Shown here piece by piece: positions 23,812 to 32,439 of a DNA stretch of 36,023 bases. Position numbers and translations under genes: made by a program. The number at the start of each line of letters is the position of its first letter. Positions within the stretch are counted from its first letter, which is position 1. Origin of the DNA: an uncultured Clostridia bacterium (GTDB lineage: Bacteria > Bacillota > Clostridia > Oscillospirales > Oscillospiraceae); contig CAMGRL010000018.1 in the NCBI GenBank assembly GCA_946061515.1, positions 1 to 36,023 of the forward strand. Reading direction: 5' to 3'. The notes under the pieces were generated by a model, which ran no database searches, had not been told where the DNA came from, and saw only the letters and a program-made list of their open reading frames with translations.

Positions 23812-24816
23812 TTATCCCCTCTTATATTTTTTCGGCGGCAGCTTTTTCACCGAGGGCGCGGGGTTTTTCTTGTCGTACTCCTCGTAGGCCTCGATGATCT
23901 TCTGCACCAGCCGGTGGCGCACCACGTCCGCGCCGGTGAGCTTGCAGATGGCGATGTCCTCGATGCCGTCCAGCACCTTCATGGCCACCTTCAGGCCGCT
24001 GGTCTTGTCCTCCGGCAGGTCGATCTGGGTGATGTCGCCGGTGATGACCACCTTGGAGCCGAAGCCGATGCGGGTGAGAAACATCTTCATCTGCTCCCGG
24101 GAGGTGTTCTGGGCCTCGTCCAGGATGATGAAGCTGTCGTCCAGGGTCCGGCCGCGCATGTAGGCCAGGGGGGCCACCTCGATATTGCCCCGCTCCAGAT
24201 ATTTCTGGTAGGTGTCCGCGCCCAGCATGTCGAACAGGGCGTCGTACAGGGGGCGCAGGTAGGGGTCAACCTTGCTCTGCAGGTCGCCGGGCAGAAAGCC
24301 CAGCCGCTCCCCCGCCTCCACCGCCGGGCGGGTCAGGATGATGCGGTTGACCTCCTCGGCCCGGAAGGCGGCCACGGCGGCGGCCACCGCCAGATAGGTC
24401 TTGCCGGTGCCGGCAGGGCCGATGCCCAGGGTGATGGTGTTTTCGGCGATGGCCTCGCAGTACTCCTTCTGGCCCAGGGTCTTGGGCTTGATGGGCTTGC
24501 CCTTGGCGGTGATGCAGATCACGTCCCCGGCCAGCTCGTTGATCTTGGTCTCCTTGCCCTCGCCCACCAATTTCAAAATGTAGCGCACGTTCTGGGCGTC
24601 GATGTTCTCCCCCTTGGCCGCCAGGGTCAGCAGGCCGTTGATGGCCTTTTCCGCCAGCATGACGTTTTCTGCCTCGCCGCAGATGTGGATCATGTCGTCC
24701 CGGTCCAGCACCTTTACCCCCAGCTCCGTCTCGATGATGCGCAGATTCTGGTCAAAGGAGCCGAACACGCTGATCACATGCTCCATTCTCTCCACTTCAA
24801 TGGTTTTTTCTATCAT
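23812..24816 (-). CDS. phoH: PhoH-family ATPase
   Basis: PhoH-like proteins are P-loop ATPases with a likely RNA-helicase role, usually encoded beside ybeY. The 334-residue protein has an N-terminal KH-like segment (about 10-65), Walker A GPAGTGKT (133-140), VEAGERLGFLPGDL and the Walker B DEAQN. A basic C-terminal tail (PPKKYKRG) follows. All motifs are intact. Confidence 0.94.
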   Translation of the reverse strand: MIEKTIEVERMEHVISVFGSFDQNLRIIETELGVKVLDRDDMIHICGEAENVMLAEKAINGLLTLAAKGENIDAQNVRYILKLVGEGKETKINELAGDVICITAKGKPIKPKTLGQKEYCEAIAENTITLGIGPAGTGKTYLAVAAAVAAFRAEEVNRIILTRPAVEAGERLGFLPGDLQSKVDPYLRPLYDALFDMLGADTYQKYLERGNIEVAPLAYMRGRTLDDSFIILDEAQNTSREQMKMFLTRIGFGSKVVITGDITQIDLPEDKTSGLKVAMKVLDGIEDIAICKLTGADVVRHRLVQKIIEAYEEYDKKNPAPSVKKLPPKKYKRG

Positions 24817-24842
24817 AAACGTTTCCTTTTCCGGGGAGAGGC

Positions 24843-26018
24843 TCAGCTCTCCTCCTGTTTTACCTCTCTCGTTTCCGCGATATTTTCCAGACAGTGGGCG
24901 TGCATGGTGACGCAGAGAAGCTCCCCGCCGTCATTGACCGAAAAATCCGCCGACAGCACTTCCCCGTCCACCGTCTCCGCCAGGTAGGCCCGAAGAGCCG
25001 CCTCCATCTCTGCCCCGGCGGCGCTGGGCTGCGCCTCCGTTTCGTAAAAGGACAGCTCCTCCTTTATTATGCTCACCGGCAGGAGAAACAGCCTTTCTAT
25101 GCCTATTTTATATTCATAGATGATTTTATCACACTCGTCAAGTTCATTTCTACCACTGACATACAAATTTATTCGTTTTTCTCCGAATTTCAGGGCAAAA
25201 CGGAAAATTTTTTTGGTCTGGCCGGTTTTATGGCTCTCCACAGCCGGGCGGACGGCGCTGAGCTCCGTCCAGGTCTCCGCCGTAACGCTGCCGGCGGCCC
25301 GCACCTGCCGGGGCAGAGCGGTGATGCTGTCCATGGTGCTGCTGACCAGCAGTTCCCCCTCCACCACCGCCTGGCCGGGGGTGACTTGCGGCTTGCCGCT
25401 GAGCACCGACATTCTGGCAATGACGCCGGTTTTTGCGGCCACAATGTCCGCCGCGTCCGCTTCCTCAACAATTTCCGGCTTTTCCTCCCGCTCTAAAATC
25501 AGAACCGTTGCCCGGGAGCCACGGACGTTCACCGTCATCCAGGCGATCTCCGGCAGCTCCACTAAAACGCGGCTTCGCACCAGGTCGGAATTGAGGCCGA
25601 AGCGGAAGCTGCCCTGCTCCACGCCGCAGCTGGCCAGGGCCCGCAGCACCTGGGCCTGGGTCAGCTTCTGGCAGCCCAGCACCTGAATGTCCCAGATGAA
25701 AAGGGAGCTGAGAAACAAAAGCCCCGCCGTCAGCAGCGCAAAGATCAGCAGCAGCATTCGCCGCTTCACCAGTCTCCGGCTTTTGCTGCCGCCGCTCTGG
25801 CTCAGCTTCTCCGTCTCGCACATGCAGCGGCGGGAAAGGGTCTGAAATTCCTCCGCCCGGTTTTCAAACACCGTTACCCGCAGGGTACAGGCGTCGATGC
25901 TTTCCAGGTCCATCAGCTCCAGGGCCTGCATGGCGCAGGCGTTCAGTACCGACTCCGGGCAGGCCCCGCAGAGCTCATAGCGGACCGTGCCTCTCACTTT
26001 CCGGTCAATTCTGCTCAT
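24843..26018 (-). CDS. yqfD: Sporulation protein YqfD
   Basis: YqfD is a mother-cell sporulation membrane protein of unclear biochemical role. The 391-residue protein has an N-terminal cytoplasmic domain (1-85), a single transmembrane helix (about 88-109, after SRRLVKRR) and a large extracytoplasmic part. That part begins with a strand such as IWDIQVLGCQKLTQAQVL, resembling the POTRA-like region of the family. Its ATG directly follows the yqfC TGA (TGATATG), and phoH follows after 26 bases. The yqfC-yqfD-phoH order is the Firmicutes norm. Confidence 0.92.
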   Translation of the reverse strand: MSRIDRKVRGTVRYELCGACPESVLNACAMQALELMDLESIDACTLRVTVFENRAEEFQTLSRRCMCETEKLSQSGGSKSRRLVKRRMLLLIFALLTAGLLFLSSLFIWDIQVLGCQKLTQAQVLRALASCGVEQGSFRFGLNSDLVRSRVLVELPEIAWMTVNVRGSRATVLILEREEKPEIVEEADAADIVAAKTGVIARMSVLSGKPQVTPGQAVVEGELLVSSTMDSITALPRQVRAAGSVTAETWTELSAVRPAVESHKTGQTKKIFRFALKFGEKRINLYVSGRNELDECDKIIYEYKIGIERLFLLPVSIIKEELSFYETEAQPSAAGAEMEAALRAYLAETVDGEVLSADFSVNDGGELLCVTMHAHCLENIAETREVKQEES

Positions 26019-26019
26019 A

Positions 26020-26301
26020 TCACTCCCACTCCACCGATTGCAGCTTCCCGCATATCAAAAGCTCCCCTTTGTTCATGGCCGCAAGCCGCAGATCGCTGCC
26101 CCGCAGGACGATTTTGCCCCGCTTCACAGCGATCTGGATCTGCTCCGGGCCGTATTCCAGTATGCCGCAGTGGTTTTCGATCAGGGCGCGGCGGTTTGCC
26201 GTCAGGGTCAGCTTTGCCGAGCCCAGCAGCGCCTCTCCCGGCAGGTCCAGCCTGTCGGCGATGTCCTCTCCCAGTCCTCTCCGCTTTCTCAGCGCCGCCA
26301 C
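26020..26301 (-). CDS. yqfC: Sporulation protein YqfC
   Basis: YqfC is a small sporulation protein (about 93 residues) with a conserved N-terminus and the motif LTLTANRRALIENHCGILEY followed by IQIAVKRGKIVLRG, all present here. The function is unknown; in Bacillus it is expressed in the mother cell under sigma-E. The start is uncertain. GTG at 26301 touches the GGGAG Shine-Dalgarno with no spacer, whereas a CTG codon at 26292 lies eight bases from GGAGG and begins RKRRGLGEDIADRL-like sequence matching the usual family start. Confidence 0.88.
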   Translation of the reverse strand: MAALRKRRGLGEDIADRLDLPGEALLGSAKLTLTANRRALIENHCGILEYGPEQIQIAVKRGKIVLRGSDLRLAAMNKGELLICGKLQSVEWE

Positions 26302-26372
26302 CTCCCTTTTTCAACATGCCTGTGCTTATCCTGTAAATTGCCGGCCGCCCGTAGGTTTGGGGGCCTCTTCGC

Positions 26373-26549
26373 GGGCCGCCACATAGGGCGGCCCCTACGT
26401 CGTCAGAAGAAGCTCGCGGCGCTCCGTTTCCGCTTTCAGCGAAAACTGCGCTTTGTTCCCTCCTTCTTCCTCTCCGATTTGAACCCATTTCATTGGGCTT
26501 CAAATCGGTCTTCATGGAGAACGGTAGGGGCGGCCCTGCGTGGCCGCCC
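26373..26549. repeat. Family B inverted-repeat element carrying a family D copy
   Basis: 26-base arms at 26373-26398 and 26524-26549 are inverted copies. The inner bases GCCGCCC/GGGCGGC in one arm are swapped to GGCCCTG/TGGCCGC in the other, so each arm keeps its own hairpin. Where other family B elements have about 20-27 bases between arms, this one has 125 bases, mostly family D. Confidence 0.7.
26401..26508 (-). repeat. Family D structured element, copy 2
   Basis: The reverse complement aligns end to end with 21064-21172. The first hairpin stem is CCGATTTGAA/TTCAAATCGG instead of CCAAATCGAA/TTCGATTTGG: compensating changes at more than one base pair. The linker GAGGAAGAAGGA is identical. 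Confidence 0.8.
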
Positions 26550-26672
26550 GTGGTTCTCCCCTCTGCTGTCATGCTGCATGCTGCGGCATACGAATGGCTT
26601 TGCCCCCTTTGTCTTTCCGTATAACTTTATGTTCTCACTCATAATTTGATACATGGACAAGGAGGTCTGACC

Positions 26673-27629
26673 ATGAAAAACCGCATCGCCGTTTTTGCCT
26701 CTCTCTGCGCGCTGTTCTGCCTGATCTTCGCCTCGCCGGAGGTGATCAGCTGCGCCCGGGACGCGCTGAAGCTCTGCGCGGAGCTGATTTTGCCCTCGCT
26801 CTTTCCCTTTTTTGTGCTGTCAATCCTGTTGAGCAAGCTGGGGCTGCCAAACCTGCTGGGCAGGCTCCTGGCCCCGGCGGCCTCCCGGCTTTTCGGCGTG
26901 TCCGGCGCCGGGGCCTCGGCCCTGTTCGTGGGCCTTTGCGGGGGCTATCCCATGGGGGCCGCCTATATTGCGGAGATGTTCGGCAGCGGAATCATCGGCA
27001 AAGAGGAGGCGGAGCGGCTTTTGGGCTTTTGCAACAACTCCGGCCCCGCCTTTATCGTGGGGGCCGTGGGGGCGGGGATTTTCGGCTCGCCCAGCGTGGG
27101 GCTGGCCCTCTACGGCATACATATTCTGGCGGCGGTGCTCACCGGGCTGCTGCTGCGGAAAAAGGGCTCTTCCCCTTCCGCCTCTGTCCCGGCGGCAGAG
27201 CCGCTGCCCTTTTCCGCCGCCCTGCCCCAGGCGGTGCGGCAGGCCGTCAGCGCGGCCCTTTCTGTGTGCGGCTTTGTGGTCTGCTTTACGGTGCTGGCAG
27301 GGCTTCTGGACGCTGTGGGCTGGTTTTCCCTGCTCTCCGGCCGGCTCTCCGTCCTCACCGGGGCGGAGCTGCACTTTTCCCGGGCCCTGCTCACCGGGAT
27401 TCTGGAGCTGGGCAGCGGCGTGGGGGCCATGCGGGGGCTGTCCGTCTCGCCGTTAAATCTCTCCCTTGCCGCCGGGATGCTGGGCTGGGGCGGCATTTCC
27501 GTCCATTTCCAGACTCTGTCCCTCTTCTGCGATACGGAAATTAAAAGCGCCCTGCATTTCGCAGGGCGCGTACTCAGCGCGATCCTTTCGGCGGCAATAG
27601 CCTGGCTGATCTCTTTCTTATTTTTATAG
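26673..27629 (+). CDS. YlbJ-like membrane protein with nucleoside-recognition (Gate) domains
   Basis: The 318-residue product has about eight hydrophobic segments. Its Gate-domain signatures are LPSLFPFFVLSILLSKLG near residue 36, GLCGGYPMGAAYIAEM and GFCNNSGPAFIVGAVG, and in the second half GILELGSGVGAMRG. These fit the family of YlbJ, a sporulation membrane protein, though Bacillus YlbJ is longer (about 400). Similar Gate proteins transport or sense small molecules; substrate unknown. GGAGGT six bases before ATG 26673 fixes the start. It is one of only two plus-strand genes and converges on moaB with a four-base gap. Confidence 0.8.
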   Translation: MKNRIAVFASLCALFCLIFASPEVISCARDALKLCAELILPSLFPFFVLSILLSKLGLPNLLGRLLAPAASRLFGVSGAGASALFVGLCGGYPMGAAYIAEMFGSGIIGKEEAERLLGFCNNSGPAFIVGAVGAGIFGSPSVGLALYGIHILAAVLTGLLLRKKGSSPSASVPAAEPLPFSAALPQAVRQAVSAALSVCGFVVCFTVLAGLLDAVGWFSLLSGRLSVLTGAELHFSRALLTGILELGSGVGAMRGLSVSPLNLSLAAGMLGWGGISVHFQTLSLFCDTEIKSALHFAGRVLSAILSAAIAWLISFLFL

Positions 27630-27633
27630 TGAA

Positions 27634-28137
27634 TTACTTTGCCGGGGCGGCGCAATCGGCGGAGCCGGAGGACAGCAGCATTTCCACCCCGTGGTGGATG
27701 GGGTCGATGACGGCGGCCAGATTTTCCCTGGCGGCCTTCTCGCTGCCCGGGAGATTGACGATCAGCGTCCGGCCCAGAATGCCCGCCGCGCTGCGGGACA
27801 GGCAGCCTCTGGGGGTGATCTGCAAGCTGGCGTAGCGCATGGCCTCGGGGATGCCCCGGGTCTCCCGCTCCACCACGGCCAGGGTGGCCTCCGGGGTCAC
27901 ATCCCGGGGAGAGAAGCCGGTGCCGCCGGTGGTCAGCACCAGATTGGCCTTCACCTCGTCGGCGGTTCTTATCAGTTCATTTTTGATCAGCTCGATATCA
28001 TCGGGCACAATGCTCTTGTAGATCACCTTCCAGCCATGCTCTTCCAGCATGGCGCAGACAGCGGGACCGCTGGTGTCCACCCGCTCGCCCCGGTAGCCTT
28101 TATCGCTTACGGTGATGACTGCTGCTGTGTATTCCAT
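27634..28137 (-). CDS. moaB: Molybdopterin adenylyltransferase-type protein (MoaB/MogA family)
   Basis: MoaB/MogA proteins adenylate molybdopterin before metal insertion. The 167-residue protein has the family core VLTTGGTGFSPRDVTPEAT and the NLPGSEKAARENL motif. The start at 28137 is chosen because AAAGG is about nine bases away; an ATG three codons upstream overlaps the Shine-Dalgarno. It begins one base beyond the moaC stop, completing moaA-moaC-moaB. Other molybdopterin genes (moeA, moaD, moaE) are not in the window. Confidence 0.92.
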   Translation of the reverse strand: MEYTAAVITVSDKGYRGERVDTSGPAVCAMLEEHGWKVIYKSIVPDDIELIKNELIRTADEVKANLVLTTGGTGFSPRDVTPEATLAVVERETRGIPEAMRYASLQITPRGCLSRSAAGILGRTLIVNLPGSEKAARENLAAVIDPIHHGVEMLLSSGSADCAAPAK

Positions 28138-28138
28138 A

Positions 28139-28621
28139 TCAAACATCCTTTCTGTGAAAATCTCCATGTACGCCGCCTGTTTTTTCGACCAGGCAGATGT
28201 CGCTGATGACCATGTCCTTCTGGACGGCCTTGCACATGTCATACACCGTCAGCGCGGCGGTGGATACGGCGGTCAGGGCCTCCATCTCCACCCCCGTGCG
28301 GCCATCACAGCTGACGGTGGCCAAAATCTCCACACAGAGCTTTTCCCGGTTCAGGGACAGCTTCAGGTCGATGCCGTCCATCAGAATGGGGTGGCACATG
28401 GGGATCAGGTCCGGGGTGTGCTTTGCGCCCATGACCCCGGCCACCTGGGCCACGGTCAGCACGTCGCCCTTTTTCATGCCGCCGCTCTGGATGAGGGCAA
28501 AGGTGTTTTCGTTCACGAATACCCGGGCCATGGCTGTGGCGGTGCGGCGGGTGATGTTCTTCTCCCCCACGTCCACCATCTTTGCCCGGCCCTGGTCGTT
28601 AAAATGGGTAAAATCCGACAT
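28139..28621 (-). CDS. moaC: Cyclic pyranopterin monophosphate synthase MoaC
   Basis: MoaC converts the MoaA product to cyclic pyranopterin monophosphate, the first stable intermediate in molybdenum cofactor synthesis. The 160-residue protein has MVDVGEKNITRRTA near its start, the PMCHPILMDGID active-site region and the GVEMEALTAVSTAALTVYDM motif. GGAGG stands eight bases before the ATG. It follows moaA by four bases. Confidence 0.96.
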   Translation of the reverse strand: MSDFTHFNDQGRAKMVDVGEKNITRRTATAMARVFVNENTFALIQSGGMKKGDVLTVAQVAGVMGAKHTPDLIPMCHPILMDGIDLKLSLNREKLCVEILATVSCDGRTGVEMEALTAVSTAALTVYDMCKAVQKDMVISDICLVEKTGGVHGDFHRKDV

Positions 28622-28625
28622 TGTT

Positions 28626-29579
28626 TCAGCCTCCGATCTGGTTCATGCTGCGCCCGGCGTGGCTCAGGCTCTGGGCGGACAGCTCCCCGTGGCAGGCGGG
28701 CTTTGCCAGAATGGCGGCGCGCATCTGCTCCAGCATCCCCTGGTAATCCAGGCCCTTGATGGGAAATTCCTGGTCGGAGTGCAGGCAGGGCTTGATCTTG
28801 CCGTCAGCGGTGAGCCGGATCCGATTGCAGGTGCCGCAGAAGTGGCTGCTGACGGGGCTGATGAGCCCGATGCGGCCCTGTGCCCCCGGCAGGCGGTAGA
28901 GCCGGGCCACGCCGTTATCCTGAGGCTCGGTTTCAAGCTCCGGCAGCTTCCGGCGTACCAGGTCGCAGGGGATGAAGGCCTCCGGGCCGAAGTCTTTGCT
29001 GTCCACCATGGGCATCAGCTCGATAAAGCGCAGGTCCACCGGGTATTTCCGGGTAAGCTCCGCCAGGGCGGGGATCTCGTCGTCGTTAAAGCCGCCGATG
29101 AGCACCGTATTGATCTTCACCTTGTCATAGCCCGCATTCAATGCGGCGTCGATGCCCCGCAGGGCCTCCTCCAGGCTGCCCCGGCGGGTGATGTAGGCAT
29201 ATTTCTGTGCGTCCAGGGTGTCCAGGCTGATGTTCACCCGGCTGACCCCGGCCTCCCGCAGAGGCCTGGCCAGCTCCGGCAGCAGGGTGCCGTTGGTGGT
29301 GATGCAGACCTCCTCAATGCCCTCCGTTCGGGCAACGCCCCGGCAAATGGACAGGATATCCCGCTTGACCAGGGGCTCGCCCCCGGTAACGCGGACCTTC
29401 GTAATGCCCAGCTCCGCCGCGGCCTTTACGGCGGCAAGCATCTCCTCCTGGGTCAGCATGTCCTCATGCCGCTTTTTGCACACCCCGTCCTCGGGCATAC
29501 AGTAACGGCAGCGCAGGTTGCACAGCTCCGTCACCGACAGGCGCAGGTATGTGATTTTTCTTCCGTAAGCGTCGATCAA
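28626..29579 (-). CDS. moaA: GTP 3',8-cyclase MoaA
   Basis: MoaA is a radical SAM enzyme that cyclises GTP with two iron-sulfur clusters. The first cluster motif is Cys20, Cys24 and Cys27 in CNLRCRYCMPE; the C-terminal cluster cysteines are in FCGTCNRIRLTADG with a further Cys in KPCLHS. The chosen start is TTG at 29579, giving 317 residues beginning IDAYGRKITYLRLSVTELC, the family's normal N-terminus, with GGAGGG six bases upstream. An ATG at 29711 would add 44 unrelated residues and extend past the promoter. First gene of moaACB. Confidence 0.95.
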   Translation of the reverse strand: MIDAYGRKITYLRLSVTELCNLRCRYCMPEDGVCKKRHEDMLTQEEMLAAVKAAAELGITKVRVTGGEPLVKRDILSICRGVARTEGIEEVCITTNGTLLPELARPLREAGVSRVNISLDTLDAQKYAYITRRGSLEEALRGIDAALNAGYDKVKINTVLIGGFNDDEIPALAELTRKYPVDLRFIELMPMVDSKDFGPEAFIPCDLVRRKLPELETEPQDNGVARLYRLPGAQGRIGLISPVSSHFCGTCNRIRLTADGKIKPCLHSDQEFPIKGLDYQGMLEQMRAAILAKPACHGELSAQSLSHAGRSMNQIGG

Positions 29580-29615
29580 AAGGAAACCCTCCGGTTTTTT
29601 TGTGATATTTGTTTT

Positions 29616-29644
29616 ATTATATTCTTTTTCCGCCCTCAATACAA
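29616..29644 (-). promoter_or_regulatory. Sigma-A promoter of moaACB
   Basis: TTGTAT (29639-29644) and a perfect TATAAT (29616-29621) are 17 bases apart on the minus strand, giving a leader of about 30 bases before the TTG start. The position excludes the longer moaA reading frame. Confidence 0.8.
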
Positions 29645-29681
29645 GAGCGAAAAGTGCCCGGCAGCAGATCGGTATGCATCC

Positions 29682-29709
29682 AAAAGAAAAAGCTCTCACC
29701 ATGGAGAGC
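29682..29709 (-). terminator. Terminator of the HAD phosphatase gene
   Basis: GCTCTC (29692-29697) pairs with GAGAGC (29704-29709), followed on the minus strand by TTTTTCTTTT. It lies about 20 bases past the stop. T-rich sequence on the other side could make it work in both directions. Confidence 0.8.
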
Positions 29710-29728
29710 ATTTTTCTTTATACGCTTT

Positions 29729-30556
29729 TTACGCTTCCTGGCGCAGAACCTCGTGCAGCTCCTTGACGCTGGGGAGGATGTAATCGGGCTTGCGCTCGGC
29801 GGCGTCCACCATGGCCATATCCGTCTCGCCGGAGAGGACCAGCACGGAGACCGCGCCCGCGTTCTGGGCCACGGCGATGTCGGTATAAAGCCGGTCGCCC
29901 ACGGCGCAGATCTTCTCATTGGGGATGCCGGTCATTTTGGAGATCACGTCTATCATGTTCCGGTTGGGCTTGCCGATGTAGGTGGGCTCTTTGCCGGAGG
30001 AGGCGGTGAGCAGGGCGCAGATGCTGCCGCAGTCGGGCAGGACCTCGTCGTCGGGCATGGGGCAGACCCAGTCCGGGTTCGCGGCGATGAAGGCCGCGCC
30101 CCGGCGCAGGAAGTGGCAGGCCTTGTCCAGCTTTTCATACACCAGCTCCGTGTCAAAGCCCTGAACCACCACGTCAACAAGGTCGGCCTCGGTGTGGCCG
30201 TTCTCGTCGTTTACCAGGTCGATGCCGTAGCTCACCAGCTCCCGGTAAAAGGCTTTGGTGCCAGCCAGATAGACCTTGGCCCCGGGGTGGTTCTGGTTTA
30301 AGTACATGCCGGTGGCCATGCCGGAGGTGAACACGTTTTCCGCCTCGCAGGGGAAGCCCAGGCGGCGCAGGCGGGTGATGTAGTCCGCCCCGGCCCGGGA
30401 GGAGTTGTTGGTCAGGTAGATGTATTTTTTACCCAGGGCGGGCAGGCCCTCCATCAGCCCGATGGCGCCGGGATAGACATTGTCGCCCAGGTAGAGTGTG
30501 CCGTCCATGTCAAAGAGGAACAGCTCGCAGGAACGGAGTTTGGTGTAGTCGGTCAT
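29729..30556 (-). CDS. HAD-IIA family phosphatase (NagD/PNPase-like)
   Basis: The 275-residue protein carries the HAD nucleophile motif DMDGTLYLGD (Asp16, Asp18), motif II LTNNSSR, and the distal AVGDRLYTDIAVAQNAG motif with acidic residues. A C2-type cap of the IIA subclass lies between. Relatives dephosphorylate sugar phosphates, nucleotides or p-nitrophenyl phosphate; the physiological substrate is not predictable. Glycerol-3-phosphate or phosphoglycolate phosphatases of this subclass would be compatible with the glpK neighbour, but that is speculation. The start at 30556 has AAAGGA eight bases upstream; a longer frame to 30601 reads into repeat sequence. Confidence 0.88.
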   Translation of the reverse strand: MTDYTKLRSCELFLFDMDGTLYLGDNVYPGAIGLMEGLPALGKKYIYLTNNSSRAGADYITRLRRLGFPCEAENVFTSGMATGMYLNQNHPGAKVYLAGTKAFYRELVSYGIDLVNDENGHTEADLVDVVVQGFDTELVYEKLDKACHFLRRGAAFIAANPDWVCPMPDDEVLPDCGSICALLTASSGKEPTYIGKPNRNMIDVISKMTGIPNEKICAVGDRLYTDIAVAQNAGAVSVLVLSGETDMAMVDAAERKPDYILPSVKELHEVLRQEA

Positions 30557-30589
30557 AGTTACAATCCTTTCTATCTGTTCGCGGGATGA

Positions 30590-30666
30590 GGGCGACCGCA
30601 AGGGTCGCCCCTACGGCTTCTTCTGTAGTTTCGGCGGAAATGTAGGGGCGACCCTTGCGGTCGCCC
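30590..30666. repeat. Family B element with perfect 25-bp inverted arms
   Basis: The arms at 30590-30614 and 30642-30666 are exact inverted repeats, separated by 27 bases. Each arm also contains its own hairpin (GGGCGACC-GCAA-GGGTCGCCC). It lies between HAD and glpK and resembles a miniature inverted-repeat element. Confidence 0.85.
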
Positions 30667-30729
30667 GCTTGCCCGGGAGAGAACCACGCAGCCGCCTGCG
30701 GTGAATGGTGAAGAAGCAGCAAAATCACC

Positions 30730-30765
30730 ACTTCTTCACTCTTCACTATTACTTATTACTTCAAA
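30730..30765. repeat. Family C repeat, TTCACTATT-type
   Basis: TTCTTCACTCTTCACTATTA followed by CTTATTACTTC lies directly after the glpK stop. It resembles the sequences at 13634 and at the right edge of the window. A nearby GGTGAAGAAG/CTTCTTCACC-like pairing (30707-30740) could form a hairpin. Confidence 0.55.
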
Positions 30766-30766
30766 T

Positions 30767-32317
<1,551 letters not shown>

Positions 32318-32325
32318 TTACCCAT

Positions 32326-32354
32326 ATTTTACAATGTTCGCCCCTACATTGCAA
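32326..32354 (-). promoter_or_regulatory. Promoter of glpK with an internal inverted repeat
   Basis: TTGCAA (32349-32354) is 17 bases from TAAAAT (32326-32331) on the minus strand. The spacer and edges contain CAATGT-N8-ACATTG, an inverted repeat well placed for a regulator. The leader is about 70 bases and includes a GTCCGG/CCGGAC hairpin (32276-32298). Confidence 0.7.
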
Positions 32355-32384
32355 CAGGCAAAATTTTTTATTCCGTATAGTGTC

Positions 32385-32422
32385 TTCAACGCCGCAATCC
32401 CTTCCGGGACTGCGGCGTTGAA
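32385..32422 (-). terminator. Strong hairpin after the alpha/beta hydrolase gene
   Basis: TTCAACGCCGCA (32385-32396) pairs perfectly with TGCGGCGTTGAA (32411-32422), and inner CCC/GGG bases extend it. It begins 18 bases past the hydrolase stop, but no U-run follows on either strand, so it may stabilise 3' ends or act as a weak terminator. Confidence 0.55.
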
Positions 32423-32439
32423 AATGCCTTGGATGAGAA

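Larger units (their letters stand above)
26302..26672. other. 371-bp divergent intergenic region between yqfC and the YlbJ-like gene
   Basis: It contains the yqfC leader, a family B element (26373-26549) enclosing family D copy 2 (26401-26508), and about 120 bp before the YlbJ-like gene. Promoters for both sporulation-type genes should lie here, but no confident match was found. Confidence 0.7.

Noticed and set aside
26566-26602. Sigma-E-like -10 (CATACGAA at 26587-26594) before the YlbJ-like gene
   Set aside because: The hexamer region is suggestive for a sporulation gene, but no fitting -35 at the right distance was found.
29580-29711. 44-residue N-terminal extension of moaA to ATG 29711
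   Set aside because: It would begin upstream of a strong promoter and within the HAD terminator region; TTG 29579 has an ideal ribosome binding site and the family N-terminus.
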